A stretch of DNA of 64,000 nucleotides, taken from positions 1 to 64,000 of the forward strand of contig NZ_LFBU01000002.1 of the NCBI RefSeq assembly GCF_001045555.1, given 5' to 3'. Positions 43,626-52,648 of this stretch are shown piece by piece (the first letter of the stretch is position 1; each line of letters begins with the position of its first letter). The stretch comes from Marinobacter subterrani. Its GTDB lineage: Bacteria > Pseudomonadota > Gammaproteobacteria > Pseudomonadales > Oleiphilaceae. The position numbers and the translations under genes are program-made. Under the pieces are notes generated by a model. The model was not told the origin of the DNA and made no database searches. It saw only the letters and a program-made list of their open reading frames with translations.

Positions 43626-45133
43626 TTTTCAGCCTGTTCGGTATTCCTGATTTTTTTGCGGCGTGCCGCGGGTTTTTGTGCCGCCCGCTCTGCCTGGATC
43701 CTCTCCAGCAACGCCTCCGCGCTGTTCTCCCCACTGATCAGTTCCGGGTTGTCCTTGCGCCATTGCTCGGTGAGTTCGCCCCGGAAGGCCTTGGCCAGGA
43801 TCGACTGGGTGAGGTTATTGACGCGGGCCAGGGCGTTGTTGACCTGCTGTTCGATGCGGTTGGCGCGGGCGAAGAGTTGGTCTACTCGGCGGACGATTTC
43901 ATTGAGCTCATTTTCTGGAGGCAGGCCCATTGGTAAAGAATTCAAAGCCGCTTGTGTGAGCTTTGCGCGCCCTGTAGTTCCAGAAAGCCAAGGGATGACG
44001 TTGTAATGCATCAAGCTATAGCAGAGATAGTCGTTGGCAGACTTGGTAGGAGCTTTCAGGATGTGTGCATGGTTATTGACCCAACATTTGCCGGAGTAAC
44101 GATAAGCAATGGGCTTTTCTCTACCGTAAAATGTCTCGTCCTCCGTGACGAGGACAAAATCTCCGTCAAAAATATAGTCATCGACTTTATCAACTTCCCC
44201 GTTAGCACCGAAGTATGGGTACAGACCTTTAGCTGTAGCCCTATCATCTTTCTTCACTGGAATCCTCATGTGATCTAAGCATTCAGCAAACTGCGAAACA
44301 CTCACTAGCGTCCAGCTGTCGGGAGTATCTGGTGGTGGCGCTGTATCGATGTCAGGTTTGGATGGCGCTTTAAATTTCCTGATTTTTTTGATTTTTCTAC
44401 TTTGCAGTAGTTTGCCTTGTGCTTCGTCAAACATCTCATAACGAGTCTTTTCCCAACGAGAAAGTAGCTGATCTGAATTTTCCGTTGGCGAATGGGTGCG
44501 CCGCCACTCCTCCGTCAACCGCCCACTCACCGCCCCAGCCAGCACGGACTGGCGGAAGAGTTTGAGGATTTGCGGGATGCGTTCGAGACGGGCTTTGGTG
44601 TTTTCCACCTGGGCCAGCAGGATGTCGAGTTTGTCGGCGATGACTTTTTGTTCGGCGAAGGGCGGTAACGCTAACGGAAATGCTTCTACAAATGCTCGCG
44701 GAACTCGACGCAGACCCACTGCCCCCGTCATGTTTTCTGCACCCTGCTGCATGAACGACTGAGTTTTGATGATCGCAAAAAGCAGGCTTGATGAAATCTC
44801 TTTGCTGGCTGGCCTGAGGACGTAGAATTCCGAACTCCCAGCGCCAATTCCGGCCGGCATATCGCGCACAATGGCTGCTTTACCATTTTCGAAACAGGGA
44901 GTCACCTTGGCGAATATGACATCGCCATCAGCGAAGTTGGTATAGGACTTTTTAATCTCGCCCCATAGTTTTTCTTCGTAGTGCAGCGCGCCGTGATAAT
45001 CGGTAGGAGCCAGTGCCATTGGAACAAAGCCTGCCCTTTGCTCGGCGCTGGCATCATTCTTGGGGTTTAGTACAACAATATCTGCGAGCGAGCACCGTGG
45101 CCAATTCTCTGGAGCAGGATCTGTTTCACTCAC
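43622..45133 (-). CDS. hsdS: Type I restriction-modification specificity subunit HsdS
   Basis: The 503-residue protein has two target-recognition domains (about 10-160 and 265-430), each followed by a conserved helical spacer: LPPFAEQKVIADKLDILLAQ with ARLERIPQILK, and LPPENELNEIVRRVDQLFAR with LTQSILAKAFRGEL. It directs HsdM and HsdR to a bipartite DNA site. Its start overlaps the hsdM stop by 4 nt (ATGA/GTGA type), and its own stop overlaps the zinc-ribbon gene. TRD sequences are not recognised, so the site is unknown. Confidence 0.9.
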   Translation of the reverse strand: MSETDPAPENWPRCSLADIVVLNPKNDASAEQRAGFVPMALAPTDYHGALHYEEKLWGEIKKSYTNFADGDVIFAKVTPCFENGKAAIVRDMPAGIGAGSSEFYVLRPASKEISSSLLFAIIKTQSFMQQGAENMTGAVGLRRVPRAFVEAFPLALPPFAEQKVIADKLDILLAQVENTKARLERIPQILKLFRQSVLAGAVSGRLTEEWRRTHSPTENSDQLLSRWEKTRYEMFDEAQGKLLQSRKIKKIRKFKAPSKPDIDTAPPPDTPDSWTLVSVSQFAECLDHMRIPVKKDDRATAKGLYPYFGANGEVDKVDDYIFDGDFVLVTEDETFYGREKPIAYRYSGKCWVNNHAHILKAPTKSANDYLCYSLMHYNVIPWLSGTTGRAKLTQAALNSLPMGLPPENELNEIVRRVDQLFARANRIEQQVNNALARVNNLTQSILAKAFRGELTEQWRKDNPELISGENSAEALLERIQAERAAQKPAARRKKIRNTEQAEK

Positions 45134-46698
45134 GCGTCACCCTCCAGAGCTGTCGCCAGTGCTTCAAGCTCACCCAGTGCCGCCCTGAGCTCCCCCATCG
45201 CCTCACCCGCCAACACACTCGGCTCCGGCAGATTGGCGGCATCCACACTGTCATTGTCTTTCAGCCAGGAAATATCCAGCGAGTCGCCCTTGTGTTCGGC
45301 AATCCATTGGCGGCTGAAGCTACGCCAGCGGCTGTGGGCCAGGCGGGGGTCGATGCCTTCGTTTTCGTCGCTGTGTTCGGGCAGCTTAATGGCGTCGGAA
45401 TGGAAGCTGTATTCGCCCTCTTTGCGATCACTGTCGCCGTTGGGGCTGTTGCCATACACGGTTTCAAACGGCTTCAGGTGCTGGTCGCCAAAGGGTGTGC
45501 GTTTGCCGAAGCTGGGCATGTTGGTGCGCAGGTCGTACACCCAGACGCTCTCGGTGCAGTTTTCTTCCTGGTATTTGTCCGCCGCGCTGCCCTTGGTGAA
45601 GAACAGCACGTTGGTTTTCACGCCCTGGGCGTAGAAGATGCCGGTGGGCAGGCGCAGGAGGGTGTGCAGGTTGCACTTGTGCATCAGGTCCCGGCGCACG
45701 TCGGTGCCCACGCCGGCTTCGAACAGGACGTTGTCCGGCAGTACCACGGCGGCGCGGCCGCCGGGCTTGAGGTTGCGGTAGATGTGCTGCAGGAAGGCCA
45801 GCTGTTTGTTGCTGGTTTTGTAGGTCAGGTCGTCCCGGGTGATGCTGGCATCGCCGCCTTTGCTGGTGCCGAAGGGCGGGTTGGCGAGGATTACGTCGGC
45901 CTTTTCCAGCCCGGCGCCGGTCTGGCCCAGGGCGTTGCCCAGGTGCACCACGCCTTCGGCGTCCCCTTCCATGCCATGCAGCAGGCAGTTCATCAGGGCC
46001 AGGCGGCGGGTGCCGGGGACCAGTTCGATGCCCACATAGGCCTGGGTGGTCTGGAAGGTTTTGTCTTTGTCGCTCAGCTCGTACAGGTCGTCGGTCTGGC
46101 TTTTGATGTATTCGTGGGCGGCAATCAGAAAGCCTGCCGTTCCCGCCGCCGGGTCCTGGATGTGCTCGCCGGGTTGCGGCTTCAGGCAGCGCACCATGGT
46201 GTTGATCAGGGCGCGGGGGGTGAAGTACTGGCCGGCGCCGGATTTGGTTTCATTGGCGTTTTTCTCCAGCAGGCCTTCGTACAGGTCGCCCAGGCCGTCC
46301 TTCTGGGCGCTGAACCAGTCGATCTGGTCCAGGGTCTTGATCATCTGCTCCAGGTGGCGCGGCTCCCGCAGGCGGGTCTGGGCGTCGGCGTAGATGGCGC
46401 TGATCAGCGGGTCGTCATGCACCAGCGTGCCGTCACCGTCCTTGCCGGTGGACAGGCTGAGCAGGATGCGTTTGTAGTCGTTGAGCAGGTTGATGCCGGA
46501 TTTGCCGTTGATGTCTGTCCAGCGGCAGCCTTCCGGCAGCGGGTGCTTTTTCAGGGTGCCGGCTTCGGTGTTTTCATGGACCATCTTGATAAACAGCAGC
46601 AGCACCAGTTCGGTGACGTAGTCCGAGTAGTTGATGCCGTCGTCCCGCAGAACGTCGCAGAGGTTCCAGAGTTTCTGGACGATGTCGTTGTTGGTCAT
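45130..46698 (-). CDS. hsdM: Type I restriction-modification DNA methyltransferase HsdM
   Basis: From ATG 46698 (GGAAG 6 nt upstream) the protein has 522 residues. It has the N-terminal HsdM helical domain (NDIVQKLWNLCDVLRDDGIN), the AdoMet region (GAGQYFTPRALINTMVRCLK, IQDPAAGTAGFLIAA) and the catalytic NPPFG at about 272. It methylates adenine in the site chosen by HsdS. It is the first gene of an M-S-zinc-ribbon unit, separated from hsdR by fic and a lipoprotein gene. Confidence 0.92.
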   Translation of the reverse strand: MTNNDIVQKLWNLCDVLRDDGINYSDYVTELVLLLFIKMVHENTEAGTLKKHPLPEGCRWTDINGKSGINLLNDYKRILLSLSTGKDGDGTLVHDDPLISAIYADAQTRLREPRHLEQMIKTLDQIDWFSAQKDGLGDLYEGLLEKNANETKSGAGQYFTPRALINTMVRCLKPQPGEHIQDPAAGTAGFLIAAHEYIKSQTDDLYELSDKDKTFQTTQAYVGIELVPGTRRLALMNCLLHGMEGDAEGVVHLGNALGQTGAGLEKADVILANPPFGTSKGGDASITRDDLTYKTSNKQLAFLQHIYRNLKPGGRAAVVLPDNVLFEAGVGTDVRRDLMHKCNLHTLLRLPTGIFYAQGVKTNVLFFTKGSAADKYQEENCTESVWVYDLRTNMPSFGKRTPFGDQHLKPFETVYGNSPNGDSDRKEGEYSFHSDAIKLPEHSDENEGIDPRLAHSRWRSFSRQWIAEHKGDSLDISWLKDNDSVDAANLPEPSVLAGEAMGELRAALGELEALATALEGDA

Positions 46699-46783
46699 TG
46701 TTACTTCCGGATTGGTGAATGCCTGGCAATGGGCGCAGTACACAATGTGGGTGTCGATTATGCCAATTTTTCGATTGTCATGT

Positions 46784-46812
46784 TTGGACTGCAGAATGCC
46801 TTGCGATATAGT
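46784..46812 (+). promoter_or_regulatory. Sigma-70-type promoter of the island lipoprotein gene
   Basis: TTGGAC (46784-46789), a 17-bp spacer and TATAGT (46807-46812) form a near-consensus promoter 84 nt before the lipoprotein ATG. It lies in the region divergent from hsdM. Confidence 0.7.
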
Positions 46813-46895
46813 CCGGGCGCTTGGCGGCCCAATGCCGTGCTAGTTGCCTGCGACAGGACTGAGCAGGTGCCTTCAGAGTGACAAGGAGTTGTTTG

Positions 46896-47639
46896 ATGTT
46901 GAACCCACTGAAACGTGTTCTGCAGAGCAGAGTTGGAGGAATTGTGGCTGCGCTGTCTGTTACATTCCTGACCGCCTGTGGCCCGGAAGACAAGCCTGTT
47001 ATCCCTGAGTTCGATGCAGATAAGGGATTATGCTATTCGATGACACCTCTTCTTCAGACGTTGCCCCAGACCGCAAATCTGGGCAGTTTTGTGGAGCTGC
47101 AGCGAGACTGTTCATTCCATACTGTGTCTGCTCTCTATGTCGATAAAGAGGCTCGTGGCCGCCCGCGTTATGAAATTACCACGAAGGTTATTGATGGCAC
47201 GTCACCTTTCGTAGATTTTTTTACAAAAGATCGTCCCGATTTGCTTCAGGACCCGGCTGTTAATCAAAGAATGATTAGTCGATATGGTAAACAGTCACTC
47301 ATGCACTTCAAAGATTGTCATCAGCACGCAGTTGAGCTTGGAACTGCCATACTGGGGAGGCACTTCAGCGTTGTAACGGAGGAAGCAGGCCATAAGGTTT
47401 GCGTCAGTACGTTCTCCTCCCCCAAGCGGGGAGAGATGTATGGCGATTTATATATCCAGCCTCGGCCAGATATTCTCATGGAAATCCGCTATGCCCGGAG
47501 CTCCAAAGAATACTGGCACAACGTGGACGATGTGGCTCAGCATCTACTCCCGCTTGTTTCGGAGTTGAATGTTCCCACCAGCGAGTGGCCAAAGCCGATT
47601 GAGAAAAGCAAAAACGATGGGGTTGGCAGGCAGCCATAG
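46896..47639 (+). CDS. Hypothetical lipoprotein inside the restriction island
   Basis: This 247-residue protein has a lipobox LTAC with Cys28 after VGGIVAALSVTF. The mature part has several cysteines (GLCYSM, QRDCSFHT, FKDCHQH, HKVCVS) and no recognised domain. The ATG at 46896 has AAGGAG upstream. It is the only forward gene between hsdR and hsdS, with its own promoter, and lies convergent to fic. Its presence in the island may be passenger cargo. An envelope role is inferred from the lipobox only. Confidence 0.7.
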   Translation: MLNPLKRVLQSRVGGIVAALSVTFLTACGPEDKPVIPEFDADKGLCYSMTPLLQTLPQTANLGSFVELQRDCSFHTVSALYVDKEARGRPRYEITTKVIDGTSPFVDFFTKDRPDLLQDPAVNQRMISRYGKQSLMHFKDCHQHAVELGTAILGRHFSVVTEEAGHKVCVSTFSSPKRGEMYGDLYIQPRPDILMEIRYARSSKEYWHNVDDVAQHLLPLVSELNVPTSEWPKPIEKSKNDGVGRQP

Positions 47640-47649
47640 TCTTTTCGGG

Positions 47650-48789
47650 TTAGCTATTGGCGGTGTCGCTGTTGGTAGTCGGAAAGATGTCTTTTCCTTC
47701 ACAGATGTTAAGAAGTTCTGGAAAGGCGTAAATTGAAGCCCGGCGACCCTGTCCTTCCTGTAGGATAATCAGCGGCCCATCCTCTTTTACCAGTTGACGT
47801 AACAAGCCGTGGAGTGTTTGCCGGTGGATACCTGTCCATTTGGCAAAATCACTGGTACTGAAGATGGGGCGGTCAAAAATGCCATCCAGAAGTAGCGGTG
47901 TATGCTGGGAATGTGTAGTTTCCCTGATCCAGGTCTTGGTGTCTTCATAGAGCGCCATGATTTGCCGAACCCGACGAAGGTTAACCTCCGCCTGCTGGAC
48001 GATGGCGCCAAGGAAGAACTTGATCCATCCTGTCCAGTCCCCCTGTTGAGAAATGGCCGACAGTCGCTGGTAGTACTCTTCTCTGTGGGATTCCAGATAG
48101 TCCGATAGGTAGAACATCGGGCTTGAGAGCCGCTTTTTTGAGTACAGGAATAGGGGAATCAGAAGCCTGCCAATCCGGCCATTCCCGTCCTTGAATGGAT
48201 GCAGTAATTCGAACTGAGCATGGACGATTGCCGTCTGTGCCAGCACGTCAAAATCATCCGCCCGCAGGTAGTGTTCCCAATACTCCAGATAATTTGGTAG
48301 CTGCAATGGGTTAGGTGGCACAAATGTCGCCTGCTCAATTGCGCAGCCAGCACGCCCAATCCAGTTTTGCTCTTTTCTGAATTGGCCAGGAGACTTGTGC
48401 TGCCCCCGAACACTGTCCAGCAGAATGCTGTGGAGTTGAAGTAACAGGTTCAGCGTTATCGGCCGGCCATCTTTGAGGTGGTCCTGGGACAGACGTAACG
48501 CTTTACGATAATTGAGTATTTCGTTGATGTCTTCGTTCTTTTGGTCATCAAATTTCTGGCCGGCTTCTCGCTCCAGAACCTCTTCAATGGTTGCCTGTGT
48601 ACCCTCTATTTTGGAGGAAAGTACAGCCTCCTGTTGGGTCAGGGGTGAGAGCATGACAGCCGGGTTTACAATGCCTTGCAGGAGGCCACTGTACTCGGCC
48701 AGCTTTGAATTGGCTTCCCCGACCAGTGTGATGAGCTGGACGTAGTCCAGGTCTTTGAGCGGTAGTGTGTCAGGGACGTAGGGTTCCAC
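47650..48789 (-). CDS. Fic-family AMP-transferase with self-inhibitory motif and C-terminal winged helix
   Basis: The 379-residue protein has the Fic motif HPFKDGNGRIGRLL (His at about 197), complete for AMP transfer. SSKIEGT near residues 57-63 fits the inhibitory (S/T)xxxE(G/N) helix, here N-terminal (class II). The C-terminus (about 300-370) looks like a winged helix (SDFAKWTGIHRQTLHGLLRQ). The start is GTG 48789. It lies between hsdR and the rest of the restriction operon, downstream of three palindromes that it may bind. Target proteins are unknown. Confidence 0.9.
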   Translation of the reverse strand: MEPYVPDTLPLKDLDYVQLITLVGEANSKLAEYSGLLQGIVNPAVMLSPLTQQEAVLSSKIEGTQATIEEVLEREAGQKFDDQKNEDINEILNYRKALRLSQDHLKDGRPITLNLLLQLHSILLDSVRGQHKSPGQFRKEQNWIGRAGCAIEQATFVPPNPLQLPNYLEYWEHYLRADDFDVLAQTAIVHAQFELLHPFKDGNGRIGRLLIPLFLYSKKRLSSPMFYLSDYLESHREEYYQRLSAISQQGDWTGWIKFFLGAIVQQAEVNLRRVRQIMALYEDTKTWIRETTHSQHTPLLLDGIFDRPIFSTSDFAKWTGIHRQTLHGLLRQLVKEDGPLIILQEGQGRRASIYAFPELLNICEGKDIFPTTNSDTANS

Positions 48790-48829
48790 GTTGCAAGTAT
48801 CCTTTTGTATGAAATTATTCGTTATCTAA

Positions 48830-48949
48830 TACGCAAATATATTTGTGTGTAATCTACCATACAAAAAGCTCTTTGTGTATTAAGAACAGGAAAATGCCAT
48901 AAGCAAGCTTGTTACTGTATTAGAGGCCGTACACAAAGATACTTGTGTA
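48830..48949. repeat. Three 20-bp palindromic operators upstream of fic
   Basis: Sites at 48830-48849 (TACGCAA-N6-TTGTGTG), 48860-48879 (TACAAAA-N6-TTGTGTA) and 48930-48949 (TACACAA-N6-TTGTGTA) share the consensus TACRCAA-N6-TTGTGTA. Start-to-start distances are 30 and 70 bp, close to whole helical turns. They lie in the 222-nt A/T-rich gap between the hsdR 3' end and the fic start, where the fic promoter must be. They look like binding sites of a dimeric regulator. Confidence 0.75.
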
Positions 48950-49011
48950 TGCTTTGTACAAGAATACCGGATGCAAATCAGGTCAATGTCGATGCCGTAA
49001 ACATAGTTTGA

Positions 49012-52000
49012 TCAGGCGCTCCGCTCCGGCCACATCGCCTCATTCAGCTCCTCCAGCACCGTATCCAGTTGCTCCCCCAGCACCTTGTCCATCTGCTTCG
49101 CGCCGCCGTCATCGGCAAACCGGTGGTTCACAAATTCCCGGTCGATGATCACTTCGTGTACCAGTTGCTTGGCCAGGCGATTCAGCCAGGTGCGTTGGTT
49201 GTGGGTCCAGTTGTGCTGGGTGAGGATACGGTCCATGGCTTCGGCTACCCGTTGTTCGAAGGGAATCAGCGCTTCGCCCAGGGCAGCGCGGCGGATGTAG
49301 CCGATGATGCTGGCGGCAATGTCCTTGTTGGTCTGGTTGCGCACGGCGGTTTGCAGGCTGGCTTCGGAGTAGCCGTGGTTGTCCAGCAGCAGTTTTACTT
49401 CCCGTAGCTGTTCCCGGGTGAGGTCCCGGGGTTTGTTGACCACCACGGCCAGGGCGGCGGACTGGTTGAGCTGCTGTTTGATGAACTCGTTGAAGCTGTC
49501 CAGGTAGTCTTCCGGTTTATCGTGCACGCCATAGCTCTGGATACGCTCGCGGATTTCGTCTTCATGGTCGGATATAACCGGCATGTAGTCGCTGACCACC
49601 AGCGACTTCACCTCTGCCAGTTGGTTAAGCAGGCCGCTGTGCTGTTTGATGAACTCGGAAGCCTGCCGTGGGCCGAGCTTATGCAGGTGGGTATGCAGGG
49701 ATTTGGGCTCCACGCCCCAGCTCTGGTGCAGTTCATCCAGTTTCTGTTTCAGCGCTGGCCGGCTTTCGGCTTTGTTGTCGGCCTTGCGCAGCACCCGCAT
49801 GAGTTTCTGGCTGAGCTGGCTGAGTAGCACATCGGCCTGGCTTTCATCAGGTTGTTCGCCGGGGCTGTTGATGGCCTTTCCCAGTTGCTCGTCGTCGGTG
49901 AGTTCTTCCACCAGTTGTTCCAGGGTGATGTTGGGGTCTTTCACCAGGGGCTTCATGGTGTTCACATCCTGCAGCGCGGCGTAGATGTCCACCGGGTCGT
50001 AGATGCGGAACACGGTCTTGCCGATCTCGTCGCAGCGGCGGGTAGCGCGGCCGATCATCTGTTCGTACAGGATGCGTGAGCGTACCCGGCGCATGAATAC
50101 CAGGTTGCAGATGCGGGGTACGTCGATGCCGGTGGTGAGCAGGTCCACGGTGATGGCGATGTTGGGGTAGCGTTCGTTCTTGTAGCGGCGGATAAGCCGA
50201 TCCACTTTGTCGCTCTGGCCGGTGATCTTGGCCACAGCGGCTTCGTTGTACTGGCCGTTGTAAAGGTCTTTGAAGGCATCATCCAGCAGGCGTTTGACCA
50301 TATCCGCGTGCAGGTCGGTGGCGCAGAAGATCATGGTTTTTTCGTCGCCAAACGGGTCCAGCTCCTGCACCAGCTGTTCGCAGATCACCCGGTTGAAGTT
50401 CTCGTTGATCACCCGGCGGTTGAAAGTATCCACTTCGAAGTTGAGTTCGTCCTCCAGTTCGGTGGTGTCCACTTCCCCGGTCTGGGTGTTGATGACTTCG
50501 ACGGGTTTGCCCTTTTCAAAGGTAATGCCATTCTGGGTCAGCAGGGTTTCGTAACGGATGGGCGGTTCGTGGTCGATCAGCCAGTCGTCTGCCACCGCTT
50601 CCCGGTAGGAGTAGGTGTAAACGGGTTTGCCGAAGATTTCACTGGTGTGCCTGGCAGGGGTGGCGGTGAGGCCGATTTTCACCGCATCGAAGTAATCCAG
50701 TACCCTGCGGTAGCTCGACAGATACTGGCTGGTGTCCCGCAGGGCCAGTTCGCCTTCGGTCATTTCCTGGTCCAGGGTGTAGCCCCGGTGGGCCTCGTCG
50801 ATAATGATGCAGTCGAACCGGTCGATCGGCGGCGGGTTCTCGCTCATGAAGATGCGTTTGACCATGGCCTGCACGGTGGCGACCTGAATGCGGGTTTCTG
50901 CTTCGGCCGCCATGTCACCCAGCTCGGCAACATTATAAATCTTGCTGAGGGTGAGGTTCTGGTCCATAGGCGCTTCGTTGAAGGCATCAATGGCCTGTTG
51001 TCCGAGAGCGGTGCGGTCCACCAGGAACAGGATGCGGTGGAAGCGTTCGGTCTTCAGAAACCGGTACATCAAACCGATGATGGTGCGGGTTTTACCGGTG
51101 CCGGTGGCCATGGCAAGAAGTGTGGAACGGATACCCTGAGCCAAGGCGTGTTCAGTGGCGATGATGGCTTTTTGCTGGTAGTCCCGAAGTTTCAGGTAGC
51201 CGAAGGGCTCGTGTTTTAACAGTTTCTCGGCGTTTCCCTTGTCCCGTTCGAGCAAATCCAGCAGGCCGCCGGGGGTGTGGAATTGCGGCAGTGCCCGGCT
51301 CAGGCTACTGGGCTCCCGCACATCCCGAAACCAGGTGCCGGATTGTTCCGCCAGTTGCGGTACGTAGGGCCGGCCGTTGCAGGAATAGACAAAAGGTACG
51401 TGGTAATGGCCGTTGTCATCGGCGGGCCAGGCAATGGTGCGGCCTGTTACCTCCCACGCACCCACTAACGGTGCGGCTATCTTGAAGCCTTTGCTGTAGC
51501 GCTCGGCCTGGCGGATTTTGCCGGCGACGTTGGTGTTCTCTTTCTTGGCTTCCACGACGGCGATGGGGGTGAGGCCAACAAACAGCACATAATCCGCCCG
51601 GCCCTTCTCGCCGTTGTGGTTGGTGGGCCATTCGGCAATGGCGCGGTAGTGGCCTTTCTCCGGGCGTGCGCCTTTCTGGAAGGTGATGTCCTGACTGTCG
51701 GCTTCCCAGCCGGCGTCCTGCAGTTGCTGGTCAATCAGGATGCGGGTGAGTTCTTCGTTCAGTACCAGGGTGTCGGTAGCGGCTTTGGTCTGTTTGGCTA
51801 CCTGTTGGCGCTGTTGGTTAACAGTCTGTTCGCCCTGTTCCGTGAGCTGTTGTTGCAGCGCTTTGATCTTCTGCTCGTAGGCCTGTTGCTGATGGCTCAA
51901 GGCCTGTTCGTGCTGGCGGGCCTGTTTGGCCAGGGCTCGGGATTCTTCGTCCATGGCCACGGCCAGGGCTTCGTATTCGGCCTTCTCTTTCTCGATCAGC

Positions 52001-52539
52001 TGGCTGAGCTGCTGGCTGCTGTCCAGCGCCATATTGGCGTGTTGCAGATCGTGGCGGAGCTTTTCGATGTCACTCTGCAGCTGGCGCAGCTGGGTGCTGG
52101 GGTCGGCTGGCGGTACAAAGGGGCCGGGCTTGAAGCTGGCACCGGCTTTCCCGAAGGAGCGGTGAAACCAGGTTGCCAGGGCTCGCGCCACTTTCAGGCC
52201 ATCCATCGCTTCTTTGTGTTGGGTGCGGAACTGGTGAGTGGCCTTGTTGCCCTCGATGCGCAGGATATGGAACAGCTCTTTGATCTGCGGTTCCAGCCGC
52301 AATTCGCGGTTCAGGCGGTATAGAAGCTCGGACTGGCTGGTTTGTTCATCAAACTCGATGCCGGAGCGCGCGGCCAGGTGCTGGGCCAGGGCTTCGCCAA
52401 GCTGGCGGAGCTTGATCAGGGTGGTGTTGGGGTCACTGGCGAAGGCACGCTCGGCGGATTCGGCCAGCTCGACGAATAAAGCATCGTGCTCTGACAGAAA
52501 CGAAAAGTTGCCGGAGATGAATTCCGTTGCCTTGTTCAA
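49012..52539 (-). CDS. hsdR: Type I restriction endonuclease subunit HsdR
   Basis: The 1175-residue protein has an N-terminal DUF4145-like region (about 20-140; LAQHLAARSGIEFDEQ), a long coiled coil (about 155-265), the nuclease part (about 290-345; GRADYVLFVG and VVEAKKENTN, PD-(D/E)XK residues), and a helicase motor with Walker A MATGTGKTRT (about 480), IDEAHRGY (about 580), LTATPARH and QMIGRATRR. An EcoEI-type C-terminal domain follows. It translocates and cuts DNA with HsdM/HsdS. It is transcribed towards fic and separated from it by the operator region. Confidence 0.93.
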   Translation of the reverse strand: MNKATEFISGNFSFLSEHDALFVELAESAERAFASDPNTTLIKLRQLGEALAQHLAARSGIEFDEQTSQSELLYRLNRELRLEPQIKELFHILRIEGNKATHQFRTQHKEAMDGLKVARALATWFHRSFGKAGASFKPGPFVPPADPSTQLRQLQSDIEKLRHDLQHANMALDSSQQLSQLIEKEKAEYEALAVAMDEESRALAKQARQHEQALSHQQQAYEQKIKALQQQLTEQGEQTVNQQRQQVAKQTKAATDTLVLNEELTRILIDQQLQDAGWEADSQDITFQKGARPEKGHYRAIAEWPTNHNGEKGRADYVLFVGLTPIAVVEAKKENTNVAGKIRQAERYSKGFKIAAPLVGAWEVTGRTIAWPADDNGHYHVPFVYSCNGRPYVPQLAEQSGTWFRDVREPSSLSRALPQFHTPGGLLDLLERDKGNAEKLLKHEPFGYLKLRDYQQKAIIATEHALAQGIRSTLLAMATGTGKTRTIIGLMYRFLKTERFHRILFLVDRTALGQQAIDAFNEAPMDQNLTLSKIYNVAELGDMAAEAETRIQVATVQAMVKRIFMSENPPPIDRFDCIIIDEAHRGYTLDQEMTEGELALRDTSQYLSSYRRVLDYFDAVKIGLTATPARHTSEIFGKPVYTYSYREAVADDWLIDHEPPIRYETLLTQNGITFEKGKPVEVINTQTGEVDTTELEDELNFEVDTFNRRVINENFNRVICEQLVQELDPFGDEKTMIFCATDLHADMVKRLLDDAFKDLYNGQYNEAAVAKITGQSDKVDRLIRRYKNERYPNIAITVDLLTTGIDVPRICNLVFMRRVRSRILYEQMIGRATRRCDEIGKTVFRIYDPVDIYAALQDVNTMKPLVKDPNITLEQLVEELTDDEQLGKAINSPGEQPDESQADVLLSQLSQKLMRVLRKADNKAESRPALKQKLDELHQSWGVEPKSLHTHLHKLGPRQASEFIKQHSGLLNQLAEVKSLVVSDYMPVISDHEDEIRERIQSYGVHDKPEDYLDSFNEFIKQQLNQSAALAVVVNKPRDLTREQLREVKLLLDNHGYSEASLQTAVRNQTNKDIAASIIGYIRRAALGEALIPFEQRVAEAMDRILTQHNWTHNQRTWLNRLAKQLVHEVIIDREFVNHRFADDGGAKQMDKVLGEQLDTVLEELNEAMWPERSA

Positions 52540-52648
52540 TGTATCCCTCCGCGACAGTCTTACGGCAGAACATTAGCAGACTTATCAAGGATACAGAAAC
52601 GCAGTGCCCCTGTGGGCAGCAGGCCATGACACAACGTTTATGTAGTGG

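Noticed and set aside
45013..46881. 622-codon forward ORF opposite hsdM
   Set aside because: It mirrors the codon pattern of a clear HsdM with NPPF motif on the other strand; high GC makes long antisense frames.
48830..48949. CRISPR-like short repeats
   Set aside because: Three palindromes of 20 bp with uneven spacing of 10 and 50 bp between sites and no cas gene; they are operators rather than an array.
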